Shown: positions 7,575-15,237 of the stretch, in pieces
How the letters are laid out: every line of letters begins with the position of its first letter
How positions within the stretch are numbered: the first letter of the stretch is position 1
Assembly: GCA_002348705.1 (NCBI GenBank)
Contig: DEAU01000035.1
Coordinates: forward strand, 1 to 17,193
Length of the DNA: 17,193 nucleotides
DNA from: Candidatus Neomicrothrix sp. UBA2974
Lineage (GTDB): Bacteria > Actinomycetota > Acidimicrobiia > Acidimicrobiales > MedAcidi-G1
Reading direction: 5' to 3'
The notes under the pieces: generated by a model
What the model was told of the DNA's origin: nothing
The model's input: the letters and a program-made list of their open reading frames with translations, nothing else
Databases searched by the model: none
Position numbers and translations under genes: made by a program

Positions 7575-9053
7575 TCAGATTCGCCACTGGATGTGTTTCA
7601 CTTCGAGATACTCACGCACACCCCATTCACCAAGTTGTCGGCCGATTCCTGAGCGGCCATAACCGCCGAATGGTGCGTCGCCACGCATCCCACCACCACC
7701 GTTGATCCATACAGTGCCCGCGCGAATTTGTTCAGCCATGTGACGAGCCTCCGCCGCATCCTGACTCCAGATATTTGCCGCAAGTCCAAAAGGTGTGCCG
7801 TTGGCCATTTCAATCGCCTGCTCCATTGTCGCAAAGGGCAAAACGACAGCTACTGGTCCGAAGATCTCTTCTTGAACCGCCCTAGCGCTATGAGGTAGCT
7901 CACCGATGAGCACCGGGTTGACGAAATAGCCCTTGTCCGGGACCGGCTCCCTGACTTCGAGAAGTTTCGTACCACCAGCTTCCAGAGCCTCTGCGATGAA
8001 CCCTTCGACGCTTGCCTGATGGTCTGGCCGGATCATGGGACCAACATTGGTCGCCGGATCCCACGGGTCCCCAACCACCATCTGGTCGAAAGCTTCCGCG
8101 CCGGCGTCGAGGAACTCGTCATACCTACTTTCGTGAACAAGAAGCCTCGCAAGCGCTGCACATCCTTGTCCCGCGTTTCGCGCCCAACGCATATGCATCT
8201 CTACCGCGATGTTTTGGACGTCTGCGCTCGGCATAACGATGCTCGGCGACTTTCCTCCTAACTCCAGGGTCACTCCTGCCAAGTTGCCAGCTGCCTGCTC
8301 CATGATTCTTTCGCCAACCGAATCAGAGCCGGTGAAGGACACTCGGTCTACCCCCGGATGCGACGAGAGATGTTTGCCGACCTCCAATTCGCCCACCACT
8401 ACGTTCAGTACACCATCCGGTAGACCTGATTCTTGAATGAGCTCTCCCAAGAACAACGTGGTAAGTGGAGTTCTGGGTGAGGGAAGGAGTACGACTGTGC
8501 ACCCGGCTGCCAACGCTCCTCCAAAGTTGAAGATCGCCAAATTGAGGGGGTAGTTGTAACCCGTAATGACAGCGACAACACCAGCTGGTTCATAGACCAC
8601 GTCGCTCATCGTGGGGTGGGGTATGCCGTACTCGCCCAAATGCACGGTCCGGTCCAGCTTGGCGGCTTCGGCAGCAAAGCGGAGGTGCTCTTCGACAGCC
8701 ATCTTTACCTGCAAGTAGGAGGCAAGGGAGACCGGAGTGCCTACCTCGTTCACGATCGAAGGAAGGAGTCGGTCCTGAGCCTCTTCCAGGGTGTCGGCGA
8801 GTCGGTGGAGGTGATGGCTTCTCTCCTCACCCGAGAGTTGGGACCAAGTGCCAAAAGCTTCTCTTGCCGCTTGGACTGCTGCATCCACCTGAGGAGTTGA
8901 TGCTCCAACGACCTGCGCGATCTCAGCTTCAGTAGCTGGATTGACTACTTCCCACGTGCTGCCCTCAGCGACAACCTCGCGCCCGCCGATCAGGAGGCTG
9001 CGCGTCTCGGGGATCCAGTCCCGGATCTCTTCGTAGGGGTCCTGGGTGGTCAT
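7575..9053 (-). CDS. NAD(P)-dependent aldehyde dehydrogenase
   Basis: 492 residues, the normal ALDH length. Visible motifs are: N167 in ITGYNYPL (oxyanion asparagine); FTGSDSVGERI (the nucleotide-binding GS motif); general base E264 in LELGGKS; nucleophile C298 in NAGQGCAAL; EEIFGPV; and PFGGYGRSGIGR near the C-terminus. The cofactor-binding lysine normally found in a VLKPS segment is leucine here (L190, VLLPSP), which may change cofactor preference. The family oxidises aldehydes to carboxylic acids, which would supply the substrate for the downstream CoA-transferase pair. The start at 9053 is a clear ATG, with only a weak GAGAG upstream. It is separated by 44 bases from the LLM gene ahead of it. 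The particular aldehyde cannot be identified. Confidence 0.95.
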   Translation of the reverse strand: MTTQDPYEEIRDWIPETRSLLIGGREVVAEGSTWEVVNPATEAEIAQVVGASTPQVDAAVQAAREAFGTWSQLSGEERSHHLHRLADTLEEAQDRLLPSIVNEVGTPVSLASYLQVKMAVEEHLRFAAEAAKLDRTVHLGEYGIPHPTMSDVVYEPAGVVAVITGYNYPLNLAIFNFGGALAAGCTVVLLPSPRTPLTTLFLGELIQESGLPDGVLNVVVGELEVGKHLSSHPGVDRVSFTGSDSVGERIMEQAAGNLAGVTLELGGKSPSIVMPSADVQNIAVEMHMRWARNAGQGCAALARLLVHESRYDEFLDAGAEAFDQMVVGDPWDPATNVGPMIRPDHQASVEGFIAEALEAGGTKLLEVREPVPDKGYFVNPVLIGELPHSARAVQEEIFGPVAVVLPFATMEQAIEMANGTPFGLAANIWSQDAAEARHMAEQIRAGTVWINGGGGMRGDAPFGGYGRSGIGRQLGEWGVREYLEVKHIQWRI

Positions 9054-9097
9054 TGGGTCGCTCTCAAGAATCCAGTCGAGTCTTTAGGTGTCTGGCC

Positions 9098-10180
9098 CTA
9101 TCCCAGAATCTCTATTTCACGGGCAACCTCATCAGCCACCGAGGCGAGGGAGGATGGGATGTCTTCTATCGGCATTGGTGGCACTTCGGCCAAAGCTGGG
9201 ATTATCTCGCGGCCCATCACTTCCATGTTCTCCACAACCTCGTCGATCGTCATACCGGGCCACTCAGGCCTGATCACTATCGGATCTACCGGCAACTCCT
9301 TAGCCAGAAGGGTGAGGTGGTCGATGACTTGCTGAGCGGTTCCTACCGCTACTGAATCCCTAACGGTCTCGAAGAAATTCCGCATTAACTCTTGCTCGTC
9401 ATAGCGGTCAAGTTCTTTTTGCGCGTAGGCGAGATAACGGTCGCGGCTGACCTTGACGAATTGGGAGATTGCCTCATCGGTTGTCGGCCCTACAAATGTG
9501 TTGCGACGGACGGGTTGGTGCCCTAAGGCCTTGCCGCGCTCCTCGAAACCCACCGCCATGATCCCGAGCCGTACTCGCATCTCATGTATGTCGTACTCCG
9601 GTGGGATAGTGAAGCAATCGCCGACCCGCCCAGCTCGTCGAGCCCCAACGCGCGAATGGGCCCCCATCCAGATAGGGGGATGAGGCTCCTGCACACACTG
9701 GATGTGGGGAGTAGCTCCTTCTATCCGCCAATGTCGACCGTGGTAATCAAAGTCCTCCATTGCCCAACACAGCTTCATGATTTCGAGGCACTCTTCGAAC
9801 CGGCTTACCCGTTCCTTGAAAGGGACATTCAGGAGAGCAAATTCGTCCTTCCGATAGCCAAGTCCTAGACCCACATCAAGCCTCCCCCGCGTGATGATGT
9901 CAAGGGTGGCGATTTCCTCGGCCAGAATCACCGGGTTGTACAGAGGTGCGAGAAGAATGGTTGCACCGAGCCTTACGTGATCATCGATCTCAGCTGCTAG
10001 CCGAGCTAATACTGGTATCGGCTGTAGCCATCGCAGTTCTCCGTAGAGGAAGTGTTGGCCGATATCAAAGTAACTGAGGCCATTTTCCTGACCAACTTCG
10101 ACCTGACGAAGCAACCCGTCAAGTTGTTCGACAGGATCGATATTTCTCGGGCTGTCGCTGACCAACATTCCAAACTTCAT
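9098..10180 (-). CDS. LLM-class flavin-dependent oxidoreductase (luciferase-like), operon copy
   Basis: 360 residues starting MKFGMLVSDS, with AAAGGAA about eight bases upstream of the ATG. The TIM-barrel luciferase-like signature is clear: DIGQHF (39-44), LRWLQPIPVLA, LAEEIATLDIITRGR (86-100), GLGLGYRKDEF (104-114), PPIWMGAHSRVGARRAGRVGD and IRPEWPG. It is a paralogue of the protein at 3275-4267 but has a C-terminal extension of about 30 residues that is acidic and possibly helical (PIEDIPSSLASVADEVAREI). It is the second gene of the minus-strand operon, 19 bases after the amidohydrolase. Likely a monooxygenase or reductase using a reduced flavin or F420, with an NAD(P)H-flavin reductase supplied from elsewhere. 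The product may be the aldehyde handled by the next gene, which is an inference. Confidence 0.93.
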   Translation of the reverse strand: MKFGMLVSDSPRNIDPVEQLDGLLRQVEVGQENGLSYFDIGQHFLYGELRWLQPIPVLARLAAEIDDHVRLGATILLAPLYNPVILAEEIATLDIITRGRLDVGLGLGYRKDEFALLNVPFKERVSRFEECLEIMKLCWAMEDFDYHGRHWRIEGATPHIQCVQEPHPPIWMGAHSRVGARRAGRVGDCFTIPPEYDIHEMRVRLGIMAVGFEERGKALGHQPVRRNTFVGPTTDEAISQFVKVSRDRYLAYAQKELDRYDEQELMRNFFETVRDSVAVGTAQQVIDHLTLLAKELPVDPIVIRPEWPGMTIDEVVENMEVMGREIIPALAEVPPMPIEDIPSSLASVADEVAREIEILG

Positions 10181-10199
10181 GTGCAGATTCCTTTAAGGC

Positions 10200-11498
10200 C
10201 TAGACAGCTATCCCATAGAGTTCTGCAGCGTTGTCCTGCAACACTCGGCGTTGGACCGCCGGATCAACTTCTGCCAGCACTCTGGCAAAGTGTTCCCGAG
10301 TGGACGGATAGAGACATGTCGGGTGAGGAACATCAGTCTCGACAAGAACGTTGTTTACTCCGACTTCTTCAATCAACTTGGCTGGAGCCGACTGCTCAAA
10401 CCAAAACATCACATAAAGATGATCACGAAAATATTCCGACGGCCTGCGTTGTGCGTAAGCGACTTCATCTGATTCGGTGATCATCTCGTCGTACTGGTAT
10501 TCAAGCGCTTCGAGAATGAACGGAATCCAGCCGATTCCACTTTCCGCAGAGACGATTTTCAGCTTCGGATAACGGTCGAACAGGTCGCTCATGCACAGGT
10601 TCGTGATGATTCGGACATTGCTCATGTACATCTGAGTGGCGTGGATCGCTAGTCGTCGCTGGTGTCCGAACGAAGACCAGTACGTAGGTGTCCTCGCCGG
10701 AATCGGTCTTGGCAGCTCAACGCTTTCGATTTGACCACCAACCTTCGCCTGCTTGTCGCGTGACCCGCGAATATCTTCCATCTCAGCCCGGCTCATACCG
10801 GCACCGATGTGAAAATTGGCAACAGCGCCCGACTCGTTGAAGAGATCCCACATTGGTTCGAAATATGGCTCCCAGAGTTCCGGCAGACCAACCATTTCGG
10901 GCTTGTCTGAAAGAGTGAACCCGGTCATCCCCTTGTCGAGGAGCCTTGTCATTTCGGCAACAGTGAATTCCATATCCCAGATCGGCAACATCGCCTGGGG
11001 ATAAAGCCGGCCATTCCCTTCATCTTGAATGTCAACGCAGAAGTCGTTGTAGATCTCCAGAACCATTCTTCGCTGCTCGAGATCCTCGATGGAAAGAACA
11101 TGGTTGGAAGCAAAGCCGACACCATTTGGGTAGAGGATCTGGGCGTGAATACCCATTTCGTCACAGAGGTCAAGTCTTTCCTTGACTGCCCATGAGCTCT
11201 TATCAATGTCATCAAATGGCTGGACTACGTGCGAACCAAGAACTTTCTGATGGCCACTCTGTATCGTGTTCCCACCAGTCGTAGACCAGACCTCTCCGTC
11301 TAGATACCAGGCTGTCTTACCGTCCACAGTCTTTTGAGTGGGGACCCTTTCGAGCATCGAGGCGGGTGCCCGCGCTGCCCACAAGTCAGGTGGTTCAGTG
11401 AAGTGCGAATCACAGTCGATGATCTTCAGGTTTTCGAATGCCGTCTCTGGAACCACGTCGTGTTCCCCTACCCCTTCAACCTGCGCATGCTTTGCCAC
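10200..11498 (-). CDS. Amidohydrolase-2 family metal-dependent hydrolase or decarboxylase
   Basis: 432 residues of the amidohydrolase-2 (ACMSD-like) TIM-barrel family. The metal-binding DxH is at IIDCDSHFTEPPDLW (D30, H32). H230 (ANFHIGAG) and D389 (VETDVPHP) are further likely ligands. VSAESGIGWIP contributes the conserved E319 and W324. Members catalyse hydrolysis of C-N or C-C bonds or non-oxidative decarboxylation, including of aromatic and terpenoid acids. The start is GTG at 11498. No good Shine-Dalgarno precedes it, and no other start lies close upstream of the DxH motif. It is the first gene of the six-gene operon, so its promoter should lie in the spacer shared with the AtuA gene. 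Which bond it cuts is not evident. Confidence 0.93.
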   Translation of the reverse strand: MAKHAQVEGVGEHDVVPETAFENLKIIDCDSHFTEPPDLWAARAPASMLERVPTQKTVDGKTAWYLDGEVWSTTGGNTIQSGHQKVLGSHVVQPFDDIDKSSWAVKERLDLCDEMGIHAQILYPNGVGFASNHVLSIEDLEQRRMVLEIYNDFCVDIQDEGNGRLYPQAMLPIWDMEFTVAEMTRLLDKGMTGFTLSDKPEMVGLPELWEPYFEPMWDLFNESGAVANFHIGAGMSRAEMEDIRGSRDKQAKVGGQIESVELPRPIPARTPTYWSSFGHQRRLAIHATQMYMSNVRIITNLCMSDLFDRYPKLKIVSAESGIGWIPFILEALEYQYDEMITESDEVAYAQRRPSEYFRDHLYVMFWFEQSAPAKLIEEVGVNNVLVETDVPHPTCLYPSTREHFARVLAEVDPAVQRRVLQDNAAELYGIAV

Positions 11499-11609
11499 TG
11501 ATCTAATCTTTTTAACTCAGATGAACTTACGCGGAAATTCGGCAGGATCTAGAGCTGACGAGAAAAATTCCAGTTGGCCTTACAAAGTTTTTTCAGAAGG
11601 TGTCGCGTT

Positions 11610-11623
11610 GAAGGTTGACCTTC
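11610..11623. promoter_or_regulatory. Dyad symmetry in divergent spacer, candidate operator
   Basis: The 212-base spacer between the amidohydrolase start (11498, -) and the AtuA start (11711, +) holds GAAGGT (11610-11615), TG, then ACCTTC (11618-11623), a perfect six-base inverted repeat. A further GAAGGT half-site lies at 11596-11601. TTGACC (11615-11620), a possible -35 element reading toward AtuA, sits inside the dyad. A regulator controlling both operons could bind here. No regulator gene is in the window, so this is only a candidate. Confidence 0.35.
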
Positions 11624-11710
11624 CTCATCCATCGCTAACCCAAGCGTCGCGACAGAAGAGTGGGCTGGTCGGCCTATTTCTCAGCCTGCAGGATTGAAAG
11701 AAGCAGAACG

Positions 11711-13039
11711 GTGACGAGGAGTATTTCTATTGGTTGCGGCTCAGCCTGGTCCGACGATCGCCTCGACTGGGCACAAGAGCTCGCAGACAGCGGCCATGTC
11801 AGTTACATGGGTTTTGACTGCCTCGCTGAGCGGACCATGGCACTTGCACAGATCCGGCGCCAAAACGATGAGATGCGCGGTCAGTACGAGCGAATTCCCG
11901 AACTCATGGACCGCATGGTCAAGTTCCTCTCCTCAGGTGGGAAGGTCATCGGGAACTTCGGCGCGGCAAATCCGTCCGCCGCCCTTGATGACGTTCTGCG
12001 GGGCCTTCAGTCGAACGGCATGTCAGGGGTACGGGTGGGCGTGGTCTATGGAGACGACGTGCTTGATCACGTTGTGGACCAGAACCTCGAACTCCCCGAG
12101 TTGGAAGCACGGGCATCAGATCTCGGAGAGAAACTGGTCTCTGCTAATGCGTACATCGGAGCCGACCCCATCGTCGAACTCTTGGCAGAAGAGTGTCAGT
12201 TCGTACTCGGTGGCAGGATCGCCGACCCGTCACTTTTTGTCGGACCCATTGCCTACGAGATGGGGTGGGCAACTAATGACTGGGACCGGATGGCTGCTGC
12301 CACCTTGGTTGGCCACCTACTTGAGTGCGGGACTCACGGCACGGGGGGCAATTACGTGGATCCGCCCTACCGAGTTCTTGACGACATCGTCCATCTGGGC
12401 TTCCCGATTGCTCACGTCAGCAACGAGGAGTCCGTGATTACCAAGTTGCCGGGAACTGGTGGGGCCGTCAACCTCGGCGTGGTGAAGACTCAACTCGCCT
12501 ACGAGATCCACGACCCCACTAGTTACCTCACCCCCGACAGCACGGCCGACTTCAGCAACGTTTGGATCGAAGAAGTTGGGCCGGACAGGGTTCGCGTAGG
12601 TGGTGCCACCGGCCGGCCACGACCAGAAGACTTGAAGGTTCTAGTGGGCATCGACGAAGGCTGGAAAGTCGTGACGGAGGTTTCCTTTGGAGGTCCCGGT
12701 TGCGTGGATAGAGCCCAACTCGGAGCCGAAGTCGTCGCAAAGCGCCTTGAGCCTTATAAATCGGCCATCAGCGAGGTTCGGTATGACCTCCACGGCATGA
12801 GCGCTCTCTTCGGTGACCAGTTGCCCAAAGGCGAGCCCGCCGAAGTAAGGCTCCGGATCGCTGCACGATGTCAGGAACGCGACATTGCCGACGTCGTATC
12901 CTTTGAAAGCCAGTATCTGTGGATGGGGCCTGCTGGCGCCGGAGGCGTCATAACCCAGACCACACCGGCCATAGGTGTCACACCTGCCTTCCTGCCCCGT
13001 GATGACGTGAAGGCCTGGACAGAGGTGATCGACTCGTGA
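11711..13039 (+). CDS. AtuA family protein (acyclic terpene utilization, DUF1446-type), N-terminal part
   Basis: 442 residues from GTG 11711 (VTRSISIGCGSAWSDDRLDW), the typical opening of AtuA/DUF1446 proteins. Other recognisable stretches are HVSYMGFDCLAERTMALAQ, GGKVIGNFGAANPSAALDD, GRIADPSLFVGPIAYEMGW, HLLECGTHGTGGNYVDPPY and GTGGAVNLGVVKTQLAYEI. The family is named from Pseudomonas terpene (citronellol/geraniol) catabolism, but its biochemical role is not firmly established. The open frame extends to an ATG at 11660, but the conserved sequence begins at the GTG. The Shine-Dalgarno is weak (GAAAGAAG). Many homologues carry a C-terminal ferredoxin-like domain; here that part is a separate gene overlapping by four bases. 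It is divergent from the six-gene catabolic operon, suggesting a shared pathway. Confidence 0.9.
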   Translation: MTRSISIGCGSAWSDDRLDWAQELADSGHVSYMGFDCLAERTMALAQIRRQNDEMRGQYERIPELMDRMVKFLSSGGKVIGNFGAANPSAALDDVLRGLQSNGMSGVRVGVVYGDDVLDHVVDQNLELPELEARASDLGEKLVSANAYIGADPIVELLAEECQFVLGGRIADPSLFVGPIAYEMGWATNDWDRMAAATLVGHLLECGTHGTGGNYVDPPYRVLDDIVHLGFPIAHVSNEESVITKLPGTGGAVNLGVVKTQLAYEIHDPTSYLTPDSTADFSNVWIEEVGPDRVRVGGATGRPRPEDLKVLVGIDEGWKVVTEVSFGGPGCVDRAQLGAEVVAKRLEPYKSAISEVRYDLHGMSALFGDQLPKGEPAEVRLRIAARCQERDIADVVSFESQYLWMGPAGAGGVITQTTPAIGVTPAFLPRDDVKAWTEVIDS

Positions 13040-13347
13040 AACTCCGAGAGATCGCCTATAGCCGGTCTGGAGACAAGGGCGACGTCTCCAATATCTGCGT
13101 CTTCGCGTACGAGGAATCGCACTGGGAAACTATTCGTCGTGAAGTCACAGCAGAACGAGTGCGTGAAGTCTTTGGCGAACTAGTCAAAGGTGAGATCACC
13201 CGTTACGAACTTCCTGGGACCAGTGGCCTGAATTTCGTGATGACTCAGGCCCTAGATGGTGGGGTCTCTAGGAGTCTCCGCACCGATCCCCACGGCAAGT
13301 CCTACCAGTCATTGATTCTCGACATGGAAATCCCGCCAACGGCATGA
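13036..13347 (+). CDS. Stand-alone AtuA C-terminal (ferredoxin-like fold) domain protein
   Basis: 103 residues matching the C-terminal domain normally fused to AtuA-type proteins. The opening LREIAYSRSGDKGDVSNICV is the domain hallmark, followed by VFGELVKGEITRYELPGTSGLNFVMTQAL, then a GGVSRSLRTDPHGKS stretch and a final LILDMEIP. Translation starts at GTG 13036, whose GTGA overlaps the TGA of the AtuA gene. This implies translational coupling and equal production of both parts, which probably assemble into one complex. Two TGA codons end it in tandem. It is convergent with the acyl-CoA synthetase gene, 76 bases away. Confidence 0.9.
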   Translation: MKLREIAYSRSGDKGDVSNICVFAYEESHWETIRREVTAERVREVFGELVKGEITRYELPGTSGLNFVMTQALDGGVSRSLRTDPHGKSYQSLILDMEIPPTA

Positions 13348-13402
13348 TGAATCAAATCTTTCGCAGAATGTGAGACAGGAATTTCGCCGTGATTGTCACT
13401 TT

Positions 13403-13417
13403 GCGACCCATCGTCGC
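13403..13417 (-). terminator. Hairpin between convergent genes (weak terminator candidate)
   Basis: GCGAC and GTCGC form a perfect five-pair stem with a five-base loop, located between the stops of the convergent AtuA C-terminal gene and the acyl-CoA synthetase. No T-run is present on either strand, so the terminator role is weakly supported. Confidence 0.25.
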
Positions 13418-13423
13418 CATGGC

Positions 13424-14920
13424 TCAACTGGCCATTTTCCGCAATTCCACCTTTCGGATCTTTCCCGTTACCGTCCGGGGGAACTCGTCGACCAAGAAGA
13501 ACTCTGAAGGAACCTTGAAAGCGGCGAGGCGCTCGTCACACCAGGTGCGAAGTTCTCCTTCGTCGACTTGTCGGTTCAACTTGACAAACGCCACGGGACG
13601 CTCGCCCCATTTACTGTCTGGTCGTCCGATGACCGAAGATTCGATCACAGCCGGATGGTCGTGGAGGACAAGTTCGATCTCGCTGGGGTAGACGTTCACC
13701 CCTCCGGATATCAGCATGTCCTTTGATCGGCCGACAATAAACAAGTAGCCATCTTCGTCACTCCGAGCGAGGTCTCCGGTTCGGAACCACCCATCGACTA
13801 TCGCCTCCGCAGTCTGGGCAGGATCGCGCCAGTAGCCCGTCATCATCTTCTCGGTCTGCACCCATATCTCTCCGACCTCTCCTACGGACACCGGAGTGCC
13901 CTGACCATTGCGCAATTCGATTCGCACCCCGGGCACCACCCGGCCACATGATGCGAGAAGGTCTGGACGGTTGTGCAGCGCACTGTCGTGATCAGACGGC
14001 AGTAGTCCCGTCAGGTTTGTGACACATTCCGAAATTCCGTACCCCTGGTATAAGCCGCAACCGAATTTCTCCTGAGCCTTCCTGATCAGTTCTCCCCCGG
14101 AAGGTGCTGCGCCATAGACAATCAGGCGGAGACTCGAGAGGTCGTAGCTCGAAAACTCCGGGTCTTCGATGATCAGGCGCAATTGGGTTGGTACCAGAAC
14201 CGTCACCGTCACTTTGTATTTCTGCACCAATTCGAAAAATGACTTCGGAGTGAACTTCCCCAGCACTACGTGGGTCTGTCCATCAACCAACATGGAGCTA
14301 ACTCGGGTTCCGCTTGCCGCGTGAAAGAGGGGTGTCGCCGAGAGAAACACATCATCGGGCTGGAACTGTTGCACTATTGCCATCGTCAGCCCATTGAAGA
14401 TGAGTGCGCGTTGAGTAAGGCAGACCCCTTTCGGCTGTCCGGTCGTCCCGCTCGTATAGATGATCAGAGCAACGTCATCTTCAGATGCCTGTCCTAGGTC
14501 AGGAAGCGGATCCGAACTAGCCAACTCTTCGTATGCCGGAGAGTCGGAGTCGATTACAAGATCCACTCCCCTCATGACTCCTAGCCGCTCCACGTATCCG
14601 GAATCTGCAATCGTCAGCATCGGTTGGGCATTATCGATAATGAATTCGATCTCACGATCCGTAAGTCGGGTGTTGATGGGTACGGCAATTGCTCCCAGAT
14701 AAGCGACCGCGAGATAGACGTCGAAAAACACGGCGCCATCATCAGCCACTAATACGACTCTGGATCCACGCTTGATGCCAAGAGATTTGAAACCTGCTGC
14801 TATGCGGCGAACCCGATCCGTCAACTCGGCGAAAGTGACCGATCGGTCATCAGCAAGAACTACTGCAACTCGATCCGGATACAACTCAGCATCGCGTTCG
14901 AGAACGTCGACAATTCTCAT
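13424..14920 (-). CDS. Acyl-CoA synthetase / AMP-forming ligase (class I adenylate-forming)
   Basis: 498 residues with all motifs of the ANL superfamily: P-loop YTSGTTGQPKG (155-165), YGAAPSGGELI, GYGISE (293-298), WFRTGDLARSDEDGYLFIVGR (378-398), the hinge and SKDMLISGGVNVYPSEIE, and the catalytic lysine K487 in PRTVTGKIRK. It should activate a carboxylic acid with ATP through an acyl-adenylate to the CoA thioester. The GGVNVYPSEIE sequence is typical of fatty-acyl or aryl-CoA ligases rather than luciferases or NRPS domains. ATG 14920 has only a weak ribosome site, and about 300 bases of upstream leader precede it (see the upstream ORF entry). It gives the cluster a second, ATP-dependent way of making CoA thioesters besides the CoA-transferase pair. 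The substrate chain cannot be determined. Confidence 0.94.
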   Translation of the reverse strand: MRIVDVLERDAELYPDRVAVVLADDRSVTFAELTDRVRRIAAGFKSLGIKRGSRVVLVADDGAVFFDVYLAVAYLGAIAVPINTRLTDREIEFIIDNAQPMLTIADSGYVERLGVMRGVDLVIDSDSPAYEELASSDPLPDLGQASEDDVALIIYTSGTTGQPKGVCLTQRALIFNGLTMAIVQQFQPDDVFLSATPLFHAASGTRVSSMLVDGQTHVVLGKFTPKSFFELVQKYKVTVTVLVPTQLRLIIEDPEFSSYDLSSLRLIVYGAAPSGGELIRKAQEKFGCGLYQGYGISECVTNLTGLLPSDHDSALHNRPDLLASCGRVVPGVRIELRNGQGTPVSVGEVGEIWVQTEKMMTGYWRDPAQTAEAIVDGWFRTGDLARSDEDGYLFIVGRSKDMLISGGVNVYPSEIELVLHDHPAVIESSVIGRPDSKWGERPVAFVKLNRQVDEGELRTWCDERLAAFKVPSEFFLVDEFPRTVTGKIRKVELRKMAS

Positions 14921-15121
14921 ACCTGATCATCCATCAATTTCTGAAGCTGACTCCAAGTCTTCAGGTCCAGACAGGTTCTCAATAGATGTAGCACTTCGCC
15001 AACAGTGCTTTGACCCTAGGAGGAAAACCCCGAAAAAACCCGCCCAAAGTGAGAACGTCAAATTCGATAAGCAGTGGAATAGCGGGAAACTGACTCAACG
15101 CTGACTGCAGGAACAACTGCC

Positions 15122-15223
15122 TCACATGCAGGGGTCGGTGGTGCTCAATCGGTCTCCTCTGCAGCAACGGGCGCTGGCCAACTGCTGCCTTGGCCGCTGC
15201 CATCTCGGCTCCCTAATCGCCAT
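15122..15223 (-). CDS. Candidate 33-residue leader peptide (upstream ORF) of the acyl-CoA synthetase
   Basis: An ATG at 15223 is preceded, five bases away, by AAAGGAGG (15229-15236), one of the best Shine-Dalgarno sequences in the window. The frame encodes 33 residues rich in Arg and Gln, beginning MAIREPRWQRPRQQL, with adjacent cysteines (ARCCRGD) and a final DPCM before TGA. It ends about 200 bases ahead of the acyl-CoA synthetase ATG on the same strand, where a leader peptide would be expected. Actinobacteria do use short Cys-rich upstream ORFs as attenuators, but this peptide does not match a pattern I know. It may be a regulatory uORF, a true small protein, or chance. Confidence 0.35.
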   Translation of the reverse strand: MAIREPRWQRPRQQLASARCCRGDRLSTTDPCM

Positions 15224-15228
15224 AGGGT
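15223..15228 (+). promoter_or_regulatory. Candidate -10 element for a leaderless phosphatase mRNA
   Basis: TAGGGT fits the actinobacterial TANNNT pattern and ends nine bases before the GTG at 15238. That GTG has no plus-strand Shine-Dalgarno, so transcription could begin at or near the start codon. No convincing -35 was found. Confidence 0.3.
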
Positions 15229-15236
15229 CCTCCTTT
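15229..15236 (-). promoter_or_regulatory. Strong Shine-Dalgarno on the minus strand
   Basis: AAAGGAGG read on the minus strand, five bases from the ATG at 15223. It directly abuts the divergent phosphatase start on the other strand, so the two transcripts may overlap or compete here. Confidence 0.4.
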
Positions 15237-15237
15237 C

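Larger units (their letters stand above)
14921..15237. other. 317-base spacer between ligase (-) and phosphatase (+) genes
   Basis: No conserved protein-coding gene was recognised. On the minus strand it holds a strong Shine-Dalgarno with a 33-codon ORF (15122-15223). Further down is a GGGCGGGTTTTTT tract at about 15036-15048. Its GCGGG could pair with a CCCGC at about 15082-15086, an unusually wide loop of roughly 40 bases. On the plus strand it should hold the phosphatase promoter. A 74-codon minus frame at 14979-15203 has no matching ribosome site and resembles nothing I know. Confidence 0.5.

Noticed and set aside
11730..12437. 235-codon plus-strand ORF
   Set aside because: It lies inside the AtuA gene in another frame and its Ser/Trp/Arg-rich translation is typical of a shadow frame.
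15001..15120. Known riboswitch in the acyl-CoA synthetase leader
   Set aside because: No recognisable conserved riboswitch core could be matched by eye; only a loose GC-rich/T-run arrangement is present.
14979..15203. 74-codon minus-strand ORF
   Set aside because: Its ATG has no fitting ribosome site. The strong Shine-Dalgarno nearby belongs to the out-of-frame ATG at 15223, and the sequence resembles no known protein.
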